A stretch of 12,284 nucleotides of DNA from Chitinophagales bacterium (GCA_013297575.1 JAAFHO010000099.1:1-12284); one strand, 5' to 3'. Shown: positions 1-6,343, counted from the stretch's first letter. The notes: generated from the letters alone by a model not told the origin. Made by a program: numbers and translations.

Positions 1-64
1 TTATTGGATTAGTTGCTTTGTCTAAGTAGTCTTGTGGGTTTCTAACGATAAAATTTAAAACGCC
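1..64 (-). pseudogene. Unidentified open-frame fragment at the left edge
   Basis: Read on the minus strand, a frame opens after a TGA at 65-67 and stays open to the window edge. It encodes 21 residues ending FIVRNPQDYLDKATNPI, which look like real protein, but there is no start codon in this frame inside the window. It lies directly after the boundary motif that follows the upstream secreted-protein ORF. It could be the continuation of the gene interrupted by that ORF (hsdR would be the obvious candidate) or the inside of another gene. I do not recognise the family. Confidence 0.3.
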
Positions 65-679
65 TCATTTACTTTATTCAAAAGTACATCCATACCCCAA
101 TCTCGAAATTGGTTTCCATGTTTTGCCTTCAAGTCGATATAAGATGATTGCAAAATCACACGTATTGCTTGTTCTATTCAACGCTGAGTAATCGGCTTTT
201 ATCATAGCAATATTTCTTTTATTGTTAAAAATCGGATCAGAAATTGCGAAAATCCGGTTAAGCCCTAAAGTTTGTTTGATTGTTACTTTACTAGCTTTCT
301 TTAAAAATTTGCCGTTTTTCAAAACCCGTGTTCCCCATGAAAATTCATTTTGATGCCACTTTTGAGTTGTATCTAATACGGTGTTACTTATTGGATTTGA
401 CGCGAGCACATCGATAACGTAATTTTTCAGCGTGTCTGCAAAAGCAATATGAGTAGAGTCTAAATATTGAAAATCGGTATATTGATCTACTATTGATAAA
501 GAATCACTAGTATTCCAGTTAACTTTATTTTCTGAGATATAATTTATTGGATACTTGAATATTTTGGAAAAGAAAAAAGTTGTGTCATTTGTTTTATTTT
601 TTGATCGTGATTGTGCGTTAATATTAACTGATAATATCAATAGAAGACAAATTATAATTTTGCTTTTTGCTGCTGTTAT
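58..679 (-). mobile_element. Candidate cassette-like insertion 1 (secreted-protein ORF between boundary motifs)
   Basis: On the minus strand the unit begins with ATAACAGC (672-679), two codons before the run KSKIIICLLLILS that begins the signal peptide, and ends with GGCGTTTTAA just after the stop codon (CGCC at 61-64 on the plus strand). Upstream sequence is hsdR 5' coding sequence, so the unit appears to interrupt hsdR. The same two motifs bracket the unrelated ORF at 2631-3392. No transposase, recombinase or clear target duplication is visible, so calling it mobile is an inference. Confidence 0.4.
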
Positions 680-790
680 AATGACATCATCCACTGCACG
701 CACAAGGGTATTGCCCAAGTGATGCAGAAAACCTTTGTTTGCTAACAATGTTGTAAAAGCCTTTTCTAATTGTGCTTCGGTGCATTTCAT
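74..790 (-). CDS. Chimeric protein: HsdR N-terminal fragment fused to a secreted hypothetical protein
   Basis: The 238-residue frame has two unrelated parts. Residues 1-38 (MKCTEAQLEKAF..., then HHLGNTLVR) match the usual start of type I restriction endonuclease R subunits. From about residue 42 the character changes to a classical signal peptide: KSK, a hydrophobic stretch at 45-54, and a likely signal peptidase I site after NAQ at 58-60. The rest is a Ser/Thr/Asn-rich domain ending in YGCTFE that I do not recognise. The first codon overlaps the stop of abiEii as ATGA, so translation should be coupled. The secreted protein probably once had its own ATG near residue 41; that codon is now GCA. 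A GTG at 692-694 could restart translation with a usable signal peptide. If the full chimera is made, the signal sequence is internal and may act as a membrane anchor or not work. The nuclease and helicase parts of HsdR are absent, so no restriction activity is expected. Confidence 0.6.
   Translation of the reverse strand: MKCTEAQLEKAFTTLLANKGFLHHLGNTLVRAVDDVIITAAKSKIIICLLLILSVNINAQSRSKNKTNDTTFFFSKIFKYPINYISENKVNWNTSDSLSIVDQYTDFQYLDSTHIAFADTLKNYVIDVLASNPISNTVLDTTQKWHQNEFSWGTRVLKNGKFLKKASKVTIKQTLGLNRIFAISDPIFNNKRNIAMIKADYSALNRTSNTCDFAIILYRLEGKTWKPISRLGYGCTFE
677..790 (-). pseudogene. hsdR: hsdR 5' fragment (first 38 codons), copy 1
   Basis: The N-terminal stretch MKCTEAQLEKAF...GFLHHLGNTLVR resembles the opening of type I restriction R subunits, which are normally around 800-1100 residues. 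Only 38 codons remain before the sequence changes at the ATAACAGC motif. It follows abiEii with an ATGA overlap, the same coupling seen where the second hsdR fragment (3515-3556) follows rhuM. This is a remnant of a type I restriction-modification operon, not a working subunit. Confidence 0.65.
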
Positions 791-1776
791 TCCTCGATTT
801 CAATTTTTATTGTCCAAGAAATTGTTTTTAATCTTTCCCGAATCAATTTTAATGTTTCCAAAACGGCTTCTTCTTTTGGCAATTCTCTATATACCAAGTT
901 TTTAAAGTCGCCATTGTAAATCGGTTTCAACTCACTCCACACATTTTCCAAGTCTTTGAAAACTAGTGCTTCATTAGGATGATAATTCAGCCATTTATTA
1001 TTGTTTCTAAAACTTGCAACATCATCATTGGCTACTTTCAAAAGCATTTCATCAAAAGCCGTTGAATGAAAGAATTCTGAAAACACATCTTGTTTAAGTA
1101 ACTGATGTAAATCGTAGGTATGTCGTATCTTTTTCTTTAAATCATCTATCGGATTTTCGCCATAAGAAAAACGAACCAAGCTCATTATTTTTTCGCAAAT
1201 GGTTCTTATGGGTTCTAATGCCAATAGTTCAAATGGAAGTAGTCCGTTTTCTTTAGCAATATCAGACAGCTTATTATCCATCATCATTTGGCCAACAAAC
1301 GAAACGATGCTTTTGATGGTATATGGTTCGTAATAACCCAGCCAAGTTGATTCCAAAATTATCACATCTCTTACTTGTCCGTAATCACCTTTAAATGCTT
1401 TGTTGTAGGAGTGTGCCGTTTTTCGGTTCATTCCCATTTTATGGGTAATGCCTTCAATCGTTACTTCGGGCAATACGGCTTCTACAACCGTGCTTATTGC
1501 TTTTAATTTCGATTTTAACTTGCTGTCTGTTTCTCCTTCTCGTCTCAATACGACCAAATCAATATCTTCCGAAAAGCGTTCTATCATATTGTAACACTTG
1601 GATAGTGCTGTACCACCTTTAAACACTGTGTCTTTTCCAATTTCATTATTGAAAATGATAAATAAAGCATAAGTAACCCAATAGTCTTTTTCTACATAAA
1701 CGGCTTTGATGCCCATAGTAGCAGCGGTTAACTCAATGGCTTGGATAAAGTTTTCTTTATTTAGATGTAGAATCAT
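787..1776 (-). CDS. abiEii: AbiEii-family nucleotidyltransferase toxin (type IV toxin-antitoxin)
   Basis: This 329-residue protein has the DUF1814/AbiEii nucleotidyltransferase signature. It shows KGGTALSK at 53-60, the acidic motif SEDIDL at 69-74 with the metal-binding Asp pair D71 and D73, a long helix with EKIMSLVRFSYG at 195-206, and the late motif IRHTYDLHQLL at 217-227. Known AbiEii proteins are GTP-dependent nucleotidyltransferases that stop growth, and some relatives modify tRNA 3' ends. The toxin is paired with AbiEi for immunity and phage abortive infection. Length and motifs look complete. The start overlaps the abiEi stop by four bases (ATGA), so antitoxin and toxin should be translationally coupled from the abiEi promoter. 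Its first 26 bases recur with one mismatch at 3478-3503, where they head a broken copy. Function is family-based; the target is unknown. Confidence 0.9.
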   Translation of the reverse strand: MILHLNKENFIQAIELTAATMGIKAVYVEKDYWVTYALFIIFNNEIGKDTVFKGGTALSKCYNMIERFSEDIDLVVLRREGETDSKLKSKLKAISTVVEAVLPEVTIEGITHKMGMNRKTAHSYNKAFKGDYGQVRDVIILESTWLGYYEPYTIKSIVSFVGQMMMDNKLSDIAKENGLLPFELLALEPIRTICEKIMSLVRFSYGENPIDDLKKKIRHTYDLHQLLKQDVFSEFFHSTAFDEMLLKVANDDVASFRNNNKWLNYHPNEALVFKDLENVWSELKPIYNGDFKNLVYRELPKEEAVLETLKLIRERLKTISWTIKIEIEE

Positions 1777-2501
1777 TTTATATTCCAGTTTTTTATAGTA
1801 GGCAAAACGGCTTCTTTAATTCTTATTTTATAGGTAGTTGTTGGATTCAAACTTTTTTTAAGTGGGGCTAACTCAAATTCATCTTTAAAAATATTTTCAA
1901 TAATAGCACCCAATAACGCCCTTGCTCTTGGTGGATACTGTAAAGCAAATTTCATTAAATTTTGAATATCTTTTTTTGCAAACAATTTTATTTGAGGCAT
2001 TAATATCCTTAACGTCTCACTGGTCGAATTATCTGAAATTAATTTAATATCTTTTATAGCATCTAATATGCCTAATAATTGGAAATTTTCTTCTGTAACA
2101 TCAACGTATGCTTTTACACTAGTGGTTTTTAACCAACTAATTTCTATTTTTTTTCGGTTTCTATTGGTGGCTATTTTGGTTCTAAAATAATTTTGTGTGG
2201 TAAGATTTAATGAATTATAAAGTTCTCCACCGGTTATATAACCAACTCTTTTTCCATTTTTGTATAAATAGTTTTGGAGTATCGTAGTATAATTTGGTGG
2301 CATTGCTCCAAATATTGACATTGCAGGTCTATAAAATAAACCCTTTGAGACTTTTTTTATAATTCCTTTTTTTTGCAAACGCTCCAAAGCCTTGGCGGCT
2401 GTAATAAAATTGGCTGGCTCAATACCCAAATCGGCATAACCAAAAGGCTCACCTTCGGGTATGTTTTCTATTGTTTTACGTATTTGCTCTGCTACTTTCA
2501 T
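1773..2501 (-). CDS. abiEi: AbiEi-family antitoxin and autorepressor (DUF6088-like)
   Basis: This 242-residue protein begins with a winged helix-turn-helix: residues about 20-60 run FGYADLGI..., an ALERLQKKGIIKKV recognition region, then the wing GLFYRP. It continues with the conserved AbiEi segment GYITGGELYNSLNLTTQ at 87-103 and a basic patch RNRKK at 114-118. AbiEi proteins neutralise AbiEii without a stable complex (type IV) and repress their own operon by binding inverted repeats in the promoter. A perfect 13-bp inverted repeat over the -33 region (2529-2560) fits this role. It is the first gene of the pair and overlaps abiEii by ATGA. The -7 box lies only four bases from the ATG, so the mRNA probably has little or no leader. 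The gene looks intact. Confidence 0.88.
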   Translation of the reverse strand: MKVAEQIRKTIENIPEGEPFGYADLGIEPANFITAAKALERLQKKGIIKKVSKGLFYRPAMSIFGAMPPNYTTILQNYLYKNGKRVGYITGGELYNSLNLTTQNYFRTKIATNRNRKKIEISWLKTTSVKAYVDVTEENFQLLGILDAIKDIKLISDNSTSETLRILMPQIKLFAKKDIQNLMKFALQYPPRARALLGAIIENIFKDEFELAPLKKSLNPTTTYKIRIKEAVLPTIKNWNIK

Positions 2502-2505
2502 ACTA

Positions 2506-2535
2506 CAAAGATAGTTCTTTTTATTCTATTGTCAA
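2506..2535 (-). promoter_or_regulatory. abiEi promoter, near-leaderless
   Basis: On the minus strand a TATCTTTG -7 box (2506-2513) follows a TTGACA element (2530-2535) with 19 bases between the TTG and the TA. This matches the Bacteroidota TTTG / TAnnTTTG arrangement. Four bases separate the -7 box from the ATG at 2501, so the transcription start should fall on or beside the start codon. Confidence 0.75.
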
Positions 2536-2560
2536 GTTTTTAGTGTAAAAAACTTGACAA
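2529..2560. promoter_or_regulatory. Candidate AbiEi operator: perfect 13-bp inverted repeat
   Basis: Arms TTGTCAAGTTTTT (2529-2541) and AAAAACTTGACAA (2548-2560) are perfect inverted repeats around a 6-base centre AGTGTA. One arm contains the -33 element of the abiEi promoter, so a bound protein would block RNA polymerase. AbiEi family proteins are known to autoregulate through promoter inverted repeats; the assignment to this AbiEi is inferred. Confidence 0.7.
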
Positions 2561-2630
2561 TTATATGAATCTGAATAGAATTACAAATGCTCATTATTAT
2601 TCCGTTGGCTCAAATTAAAAAAAACAATAT

Positions 2631-3392
2631 TAAACGCCGTAATTAGTAGTTCTTAATATAGTCACTAATTAAGTCAACGTCCTCTATTGTAAAGTTAGAA
2701 AATTCCATACATTGACGGTCATATTTTTTAGTCAACGCTAGAAAAAGGCTATCTTTTAAAACATTTTTTCTATCTGTCAGAAAAGTATATAACCATTCAT
2801 TGCTTCGTTTTTGTAACAGTTCATTTAATACAGGCCCTGCTAATTCGTTATTTTCTGAATGACAGATTACACAATTTCGCAAAAAAAGCGTTTTACTACT
2901 TCCGTGTGTTGGATAAATAAATTTTGAGTCGGTCAGTTGCGGATTTATTAGTGTATCGCTATTTTGGAAAACTAATGATTTGTAAATTTTAAGAATAACT
3001 TCTGTTTCTTGAATATTTTTTCCCCGAATTGCGAACTTATTTTCCTCTGTCACTTTAGGAATATACATTGTAATATAACCTTTGCCAACTGTGTCTGGTT
3101 TCATTATTCTTGCAGGGAAACCATTGACAGTGTCCTTTGCAAATCGGTGATTATACGAGCCTTCTACACTTACGTCCCAGCTATACCGACCATAATCAAA
3201 CCAAAGGCTATCTTTTCCATTTGTCAAACCTCCAAAATAGTTATGAAGACTTTGCTTTTTTAACACTGTCCAACCTTTTGGGATCGTTAATTTAAACGCT
3301 CCGAAGTCAAGTGTCTGCCAATCGTTGGGCTTTGTCTTGCAAGCAGCAGCGGATAAAAAAATTAATATTAATAAAAAACGCATAGCTGTTAT
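2631..3392 (-). mobile_element. Candidate cassette-like insertion 2 (lipoprotein ORF between boundary motifs)
   Basis: On the minus strand the unit starts with ATAACAGC (3385-3392), one base before the lipoprotein ATG, and ends with GGCGTTTAAT (CGCC at 2635-2638 on the plus strand), four bases after the stop. These are the motifs that bracket the unrelated secreted-protein ORF at 58-679. Flanking sequence on the upstream side is debris of abiEii and hsdR starts. No mobility gene is visible. Confidence 0.4.
2643..3383 (-). CDS. Lipoprotein with C-terminal cytochrome c domain
   Basis: I choose the ATG at 3383, giving 246 residues, because it begins a clean lipoprotein signal MRFLLILIFLSAAAC with lipid-modified Cys15. 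An ATG ten codons upstream would only add an odd N-terminus. Residues about 20-140 form a beta-rich domain (FKLTIPKGW, later FPARIMKP and GYITMYIPK) that I cannot assign; it loosely recalls PsbP/Mog1-like folds. Residues about 165-246 are a small class I cytochrome c: heme-binding CVICH at 171-175, GP at 183-184, and Met226 in CMEF as probable distal ligand, followed by the closing helix EDVDLISDYIKNY. It should be a periplasm-facing, membrane-anchored electron carrier or redox sensor. It lies between broken restriction-modification pieces and abiEi, an unusual place for a cytochrome, and is bracketed by the cassette-like motifs. The partner is unknown. Confidence 0.7.
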   Translation of the reverse strand: MRFLLILIFLSAAACKTKPNDWQTLDFGAFKLTIPKGWTVLKKQSLHNYFGGLTNGKDSLWFDYGRYSWDVSVEGSYNHRFAKDTVNGFPARIMKPDTVGKGYITMYIPKVTEENKFAIRGKNIQETEVILKIYKSLVFQNSDTLINPQLTDSKFIYPTHGSSKTLFLRNCVICHSENNELAGPVLNELLQKRSNEWLYTFLTDRKNVLKDSLFLALTKKYDRQCMEFSNFTIEDVDLISDYIKNY

Positions 3393-3467
3393 TGCTGTAA
3401 GTAATGTGAACATTCACTATTGATTTCCAATCATCATAATCGTTATGCTTAATGTTGATTTTTTGTG

Positions 3468-3503
3468 TCATTTTCTCTTTTCTTTATTTAGATGTAGAGT
3501 CAT
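3468..3503 (-). pseudogene. abiEii: abiEii 5' fragment (MTLHLNKE, then stop)
   Basis: The minus strand reads MTLHLNKEKRK and stops. Its first eight codons match the start of the intact toxin, MILHLNKE, and the 26 bases at 3478-3503 match 1751-1776 with one mismatch. Identity ends abruptly after the shared AAAGAAAA. It is the scar of a second abiEii copy or of a rearrangement that moved the gene start. Confidence 0.6.
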
Positions 3504-3514
3504 TGAGACATTAA

Positions 3515-3556
3515 CTATTGAATTCGCTTTTCTAATTTTTCTTCAGTGCATTTCAT
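3515..3556 (-). pseudogene. hsdR: hsdR 5' fragment (MKCTEEKLEK, then stop), copy 2
   Basis: Thirteen codons, MKCTEEKLEKRIQ then TAG, share eight of the first ten residues with the hsdR fragment at 790. The ATG overlaps the rhuM stop codon as ATGA, as expected for a rhuM-hsdR operon. After LEK the similarity ends. The two copies differ in sequence (AQ against EK), so they may come from two different type I systems rather than a simple duplication. Confidence 0.6.
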
Positions 3557-4118
3557 TTGTCTGTCGTTTTGCTTTTCAAAGCCTTAACAGCCTTGTCAAA
3601 ATCTGATTCAATTTTCTGGGTTTTATTAAATTTTTCATATTCAGCAAAGGCTTTTTCTTCGACTTGTTTTGCAGAGATTAAACCTTTTCCTTCTAAAACT
3701 TTGTATTCATTAAATTCCAGAAACTTATTTACACTAAATGCAAATTGCTCCATCGTAAGTATTCTTTCAAAGTATTGGTTGCCCAAATACGGAATTGCGT
3801 TGCCTGGCGGCTGTTGACCCGATAACCTACTGATATAATGGCATCGAGGTTGTAATAGTGAACCTGATACACTTTGCCATCTTCGGCAGTTGTTTCCAAA
3901 ATGGAAATAACTGAATCCTCTTGCAATTCGCCACTTTCAAAAATATTTTTCAGATGCTTGCTAATCGCAGGCACTTGCACGCCAAACAATGCCGCAATGG
4001 CTTTTTGCGTGAGCCAAACGGTTTCGTTATTCAAAAAAACTTCCACCTTTACCTTACCCTCGGGTGCGGTATAAAGTAAAAAATCGGTCTGCTCGTCTTT
4101 TATGCTCAGTTGTTTCAT
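3553..4118 (-). pseudogene. rhuM: RhuM-family protein, internally deleted and frameshifted
   Basis: The minus-strand frame from ATG 4118 reads MKQLSIKDEQ, then FLNNETVWLTQKAIAALFGV and ISKHLKNIF (a helix-turn-helix-like segment), then YNLDAIISVGYRVNS and FRIWATNTLKEYL. This is the standard first part of RhuM proteins, about 130 residues. The frame then runs out after RWSNLHLV at 3729. The adjacent frame carries the family's C-terminal end: TMEQFAFSVNKFLEFNEYKVLEGKG, then AEYEKFNKTQKIESDFDKAVKAL, ending at 3553. Family members are around 330 residues; here only about 188 codons' worth of DNA is left, so roughly 140-150 codons are missing at a junction near 3745-3755. RhuM genes often sit inside type I restriction-modification operons, which fits the upstream tail and downstream hsdR start, both joined by ATGA overlaps. 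No functional protein is expected. Confidence 0.82.
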
Positions 4119-4204
4119 TGTTCGTAGTTTTCTATTGTTTGTTGCGCATACCAAAGTATCAATGCAGTATCTTTTAGTGCTTTTGATTTTACGAAGGGTT
4201 GGCA
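4115..4204 (-). pseudogene. C-terminal fragment of the gene upstream of rhuM
   Basis: The minus strand encodes 29 residues ending SKALKDTALILWYAQQTIEN-YEQ, whose TGA overlaps the rhuM ATG as ATGA. The coupling and helical look suggest the true C-terminus of a gene that preceded rhuM in the ancestral operon (hsdM or hsdS would be usual). The frame is closed by a TAA at 4205-4207, so the rest has been lost. I do not recognise the family. Confidence 0.45.
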
Positions 4205-4326
4205 TTATCCCATCCATTGTCAGCATGAATGTTGATTATTGCATGATTGTCTTATGCTTACTACTCACATCTGCTTCAAGCAGTTCAAAAGCGATTTCGG
4301 CGCACCGTAATAACACACGCAACTTT

Positions 4327-4346
4327 CAAAGATACCCACAAAGATA
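4327..4346 (-). promoter_or_regulatory. Tandem -7 boxes, possible promoter of the decayed operon
   Basis: On the minus strand TATCTTTG occurs twice, 12 bases apart (4339-4346 and 4327-4334), upstream of the rhuM remnants. Each fits the Bacteroidota -7 consensus. No convincing TTTG lies 19-21 bases before either box. Four bases after the second box, a TTG opens a 28-codon frame (LLRCAEIAFELLEADVSSK...) that may be another gene-start remnant. Confidence 0.4.
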
Positions 4347-4540
4347 ATTCAATCCACCTAATTTCCCATCATCAAACACAAACATGCACTGAAATCGGAT
4401 CTATCAACATATTAAGCATAAATAAAACCGTCGTTTAGGTTGTTACCTACTCATTGAAGGGCTTATCCAGCGCTGAATATTAATTTTTCTCAAAAAAAAA
4501 ATTTTTTGCTATGATATATGGGATTATTAAATGGTAGAGA
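4347..4540. other. Intergenic region between the defence island and the symporter
   Basis: I see no gene here; plus-strand frames that cross it lack protein-like composition. It holds an A10T6 tract at 4492-4507, about 35-50 bases upstream of the symporter -7 box, which could act as an UP-like or bent element. Nothing else stands out. Confidence 0.6.
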
Positions 4541-4561
4541 TACCTTTGGCCATATTTATTA
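4541..4561 (+). promoter_or_regulatory. Symporter promoter (-7 box and start region)
   Basis: TACCTTTG at 4541-4548 fits the Bacteroidota -7 consensus and lies 47 bases before the symporter ATG. The -33 position lacks a clear TTTG, so an activator may be needed. The 21 bases from 4541 to 4561 recur without change at 6619-6639 upstream of the truncated paralogue. Confidence 0.6.
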
Positions 4562-4587
4562 TTAACTAATCTATCAAAACATTACGT

Positions 4588-6264
4588 ATGCAAATTAATG
4601 ATTACATTGTTTTTATCTTGTACTTCATCGTAGTATCGGTGTATGGCTACTGGATATACAACCGTAAGAAAGCAAAAGAAACCTCGGCAAATGATTTTTT
4701 CTTAGCCGAAGGCTCCCTCACTTGGTGGGCCATTGGCGCATCTTTGATCGCTTCCAATATTTCTGCTGAGCAGATGATTGGTATGTCGGGTTCAGGTTTT
4801 AAAATGGGGCTTGCTATCGCTACCTACGAGTGGATGGCCGCAGCAACATTGATGATTGTGGCTATTTTCTTTATACCCGTTTACCTGAAAAACAAGATTT
4901 ATACCATGCCTCAGTTTCTGAGCCAACGCTATAACGACCGCGTGGCGATGATCATGGCCATATTTTGGCTTTTTCTGTATGTAGTGGTCAATCTGATGTC
5001 CATTTTGTACTTAGGGGCATTGGCGATCAATGGCATTTCGGGGCTTAGTGTACTTTTTTGTATTTTGGCATTGGCTATTTTTGCTATTGTGATTACCTTG
5101 GGCGGTATGAAAGTAATCGGCTATACCGATATTATTCAGGTCTTTTTCCTGATATTGGGTGGATTGGTAGCAACCTATATTGCTTTGAATTTGGTGGCCA
5201 ATCAAGCAGGAACAGAAGGTGTATTTAATGGTCTTAGCGTACTTCGGACAGAAGCGGATGACCATTTTCACATGATTTTCAACCGGGATAATTCAAATTA
5301 TTTGGATTTACCTGGCCTCACCATCCTGATTGGAGGTATGTGGATCGTTAACCTTAATTACTGGGGCTGTAACCAGTACATTACTCAACGTGCGTTGGGC
5401 GCCGACCTAAAAACAGCACGTGCTGGTCTTTTATTTGCGGCGTTTCTCAAGTTGTTGATGCCCGTTATTGTTGTATTGCCGGGTATTGCTGCGTACTATT
5501 TGCACCAAAAGGGTATGTTCCAAACAGAAATGCTCGATTCAAAAGGTATTGTGGATGTGAACAAAGCGTATCCGTCTTTGCTCAATCTGCTTCCAGTGGG
5601 TATGAAAGGTTTGGCTTTTGCGGCACTTACAGCGGCTATTGTGGCTTCTTTGGCTGGAAAGGCCAATAGTATTGCTACGATTTACACCTTAGATATTTAT
5701 AAGAAAGCCATCAATCCTAATGCTAGTGAAGACAAATTGGTATCATTGGGTCGTATTGTGGTGATCGTGGCTATGGCTGCAGCGGTGGTACTTTCATTGC
5801 TCATCGGAGAAAAACTGATGGGCGAAGGCAAACAGGGCTTCCAATACATTCAGGAATATACAGGATTTGTTTCGCCGGGTATTTTTGCGATGTTCATATT
5901 GGGTTTCTTCTGGAAGAAAACGAGTTCCAATGCGGCCATGTTTGCTACAATTGGCGGTTTTATTATGTCCATTATTTTGAAGTTTTTACCACAACTTGTC
6001 AATCTCGCTTTCTTGGCACCAATGGGTTTTGCGGTTAAAAACGGTGATGGTATCTATGAAATTCCGTTCTTGGATCGCATGGGTTTTGTATTCCTTACTT
6101 GCATTATTGGGATGTATATCATTAGCAATATTGACTTTAAAGGACGCAATAACCCACAAGGGCTTGAAATTGATTCGTCTATGTTCCGCACTTCTCGTGG
6201 GTTTACCATTGGCGCATTAGTTATATTGGCTACTTTGACTGTACTATATACTATATTTTGGTAA
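4588..6264 (+). CDS. vSGLT-type sodium/sugar symporter (SSS family)
   Basis: A complete 558-residue inner-membrane protein with about 14 hydrophobic segments aligns along its length with the Vibrio parahaemolyticus sodium/galactose transporter, down to the closing VLYTIFW. Family hallmarks are WWAIGASLIASNISAEQMIGMSG (46-68), ATYEW (78-82), YWGCNQYITQR (258-268), FAAFLKLLMP (283-292) and FQYIQEYTGFVSPG (418-431). The positions that contact galactose in vSGLT are largely kept: Q62, E81, N255, gate Y258, K288 and Q422 (vSGLT Q69, E88, N260, Y263, K294, Q428). One contact, S91, is Ala84 here, so the sugar may differ. The TM8 sodium-site region reads SLAGKANS. It carries out Na+-driven uptake of a monosaccharide or similar polyol. 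It has its own -7 box and a stem-loop terminator just downstream. A truncated paralogue of its first 45 codons precedes the GH57 gene, linking the two functionally. Confidence 0.92.
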   Translation: MQINDYIVFILYFIVVSVYGYWIYNRKKAKETSANDFFLAEGSLTWWAIGASLIASNISAEQMIGMSGSGFKMGLAIATYEWMAAATLMIVAIFFIPVYLKNKIYTMPQFLSQRYNDRVAMIMAIFWLFLYVVVNLMSILYLGALAINGISGLSVLFCILALAIFAIVITLGGMKVIGYTDIIQVFFLILGGLVATYIALNLVANQAGTEGVFNGLSVLRTEADDHFHMIFNRDNSNYLDLPGLTILIGGMWIVNLNYWGCNQYITQRALGADLKTARAGLLFAAFLKLLMPVIVVLPGIAAYYLHQKGMFQTEMLDSKGIVDVNKAYPSLLNLLPVGMKGLAFAALTAAIVASLAGKANSIATIYTLDIYKKAINPNASEDKLVSLGRIVVIVAMAAAVVLSLLIGEKLMGEGKQGFQYIQEYTGFVSPGIFAMFILGFFWKKTSSNAAMFATIGGFIMSIILKFLPQLVNLAFLAPMGFAVKNGDGIYEIPFLDRMGFVFLTCIIGMYIISNIDFKGRNNPQGLEIDSSMFRTSRGFTIGALVILATLTVLYTIFW

Positions 6265-6281
6265 GCAATGAATGACCAAGA

Positions 6282-6330
6282 TTAAGCATTGGTCGAGGGA
6301 TTCATTTGGGGTGCTTCGATCAATGCTTAA
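6282..6330 (+). terminator. Terminator of the symporter gene
   Basis: Arms TTAAGCATTGGTCGA (6282-6296) and TCGATCAATGCTTAA (6316-6330) pair over 15 bp with one G-U, around a 19-base loop, 17 bases after the symporter stop. A modest T-rich stretch (CTTATTTTA) follows, so it is a plausible intrinsic terminator. Confidence 0.6.
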
Positions 6331-6343
6331 CTTATTTTACAGG

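Noticed and set aside
3009..3263. Plus-strand 84-codon ORF
   Set aside because: Antisense to the cytochrome c lipoprotein, which has a signal peptide and heme motif.
58..3392. Classical integron cassette array
   Set aside because: No integrase is seen, and the boundary motifs do not fit the RYYYAAC/GTTRRRY consensus or the usual position of attC after the ORF.
3557..3817. Plus-strand 86-codon ORF opposite rhuM
   Set aside because: It is antisense to clear RhuM C-terminal coding sequence and has no recognisable features.
4102..4438. Two overlapping plus-strand ORFs (81 and 63 codons)
   Set aside because: No protein-like composition; they overlap rhuM and operon remnants on the minus strand and the -7 boxes at 4327-4346.
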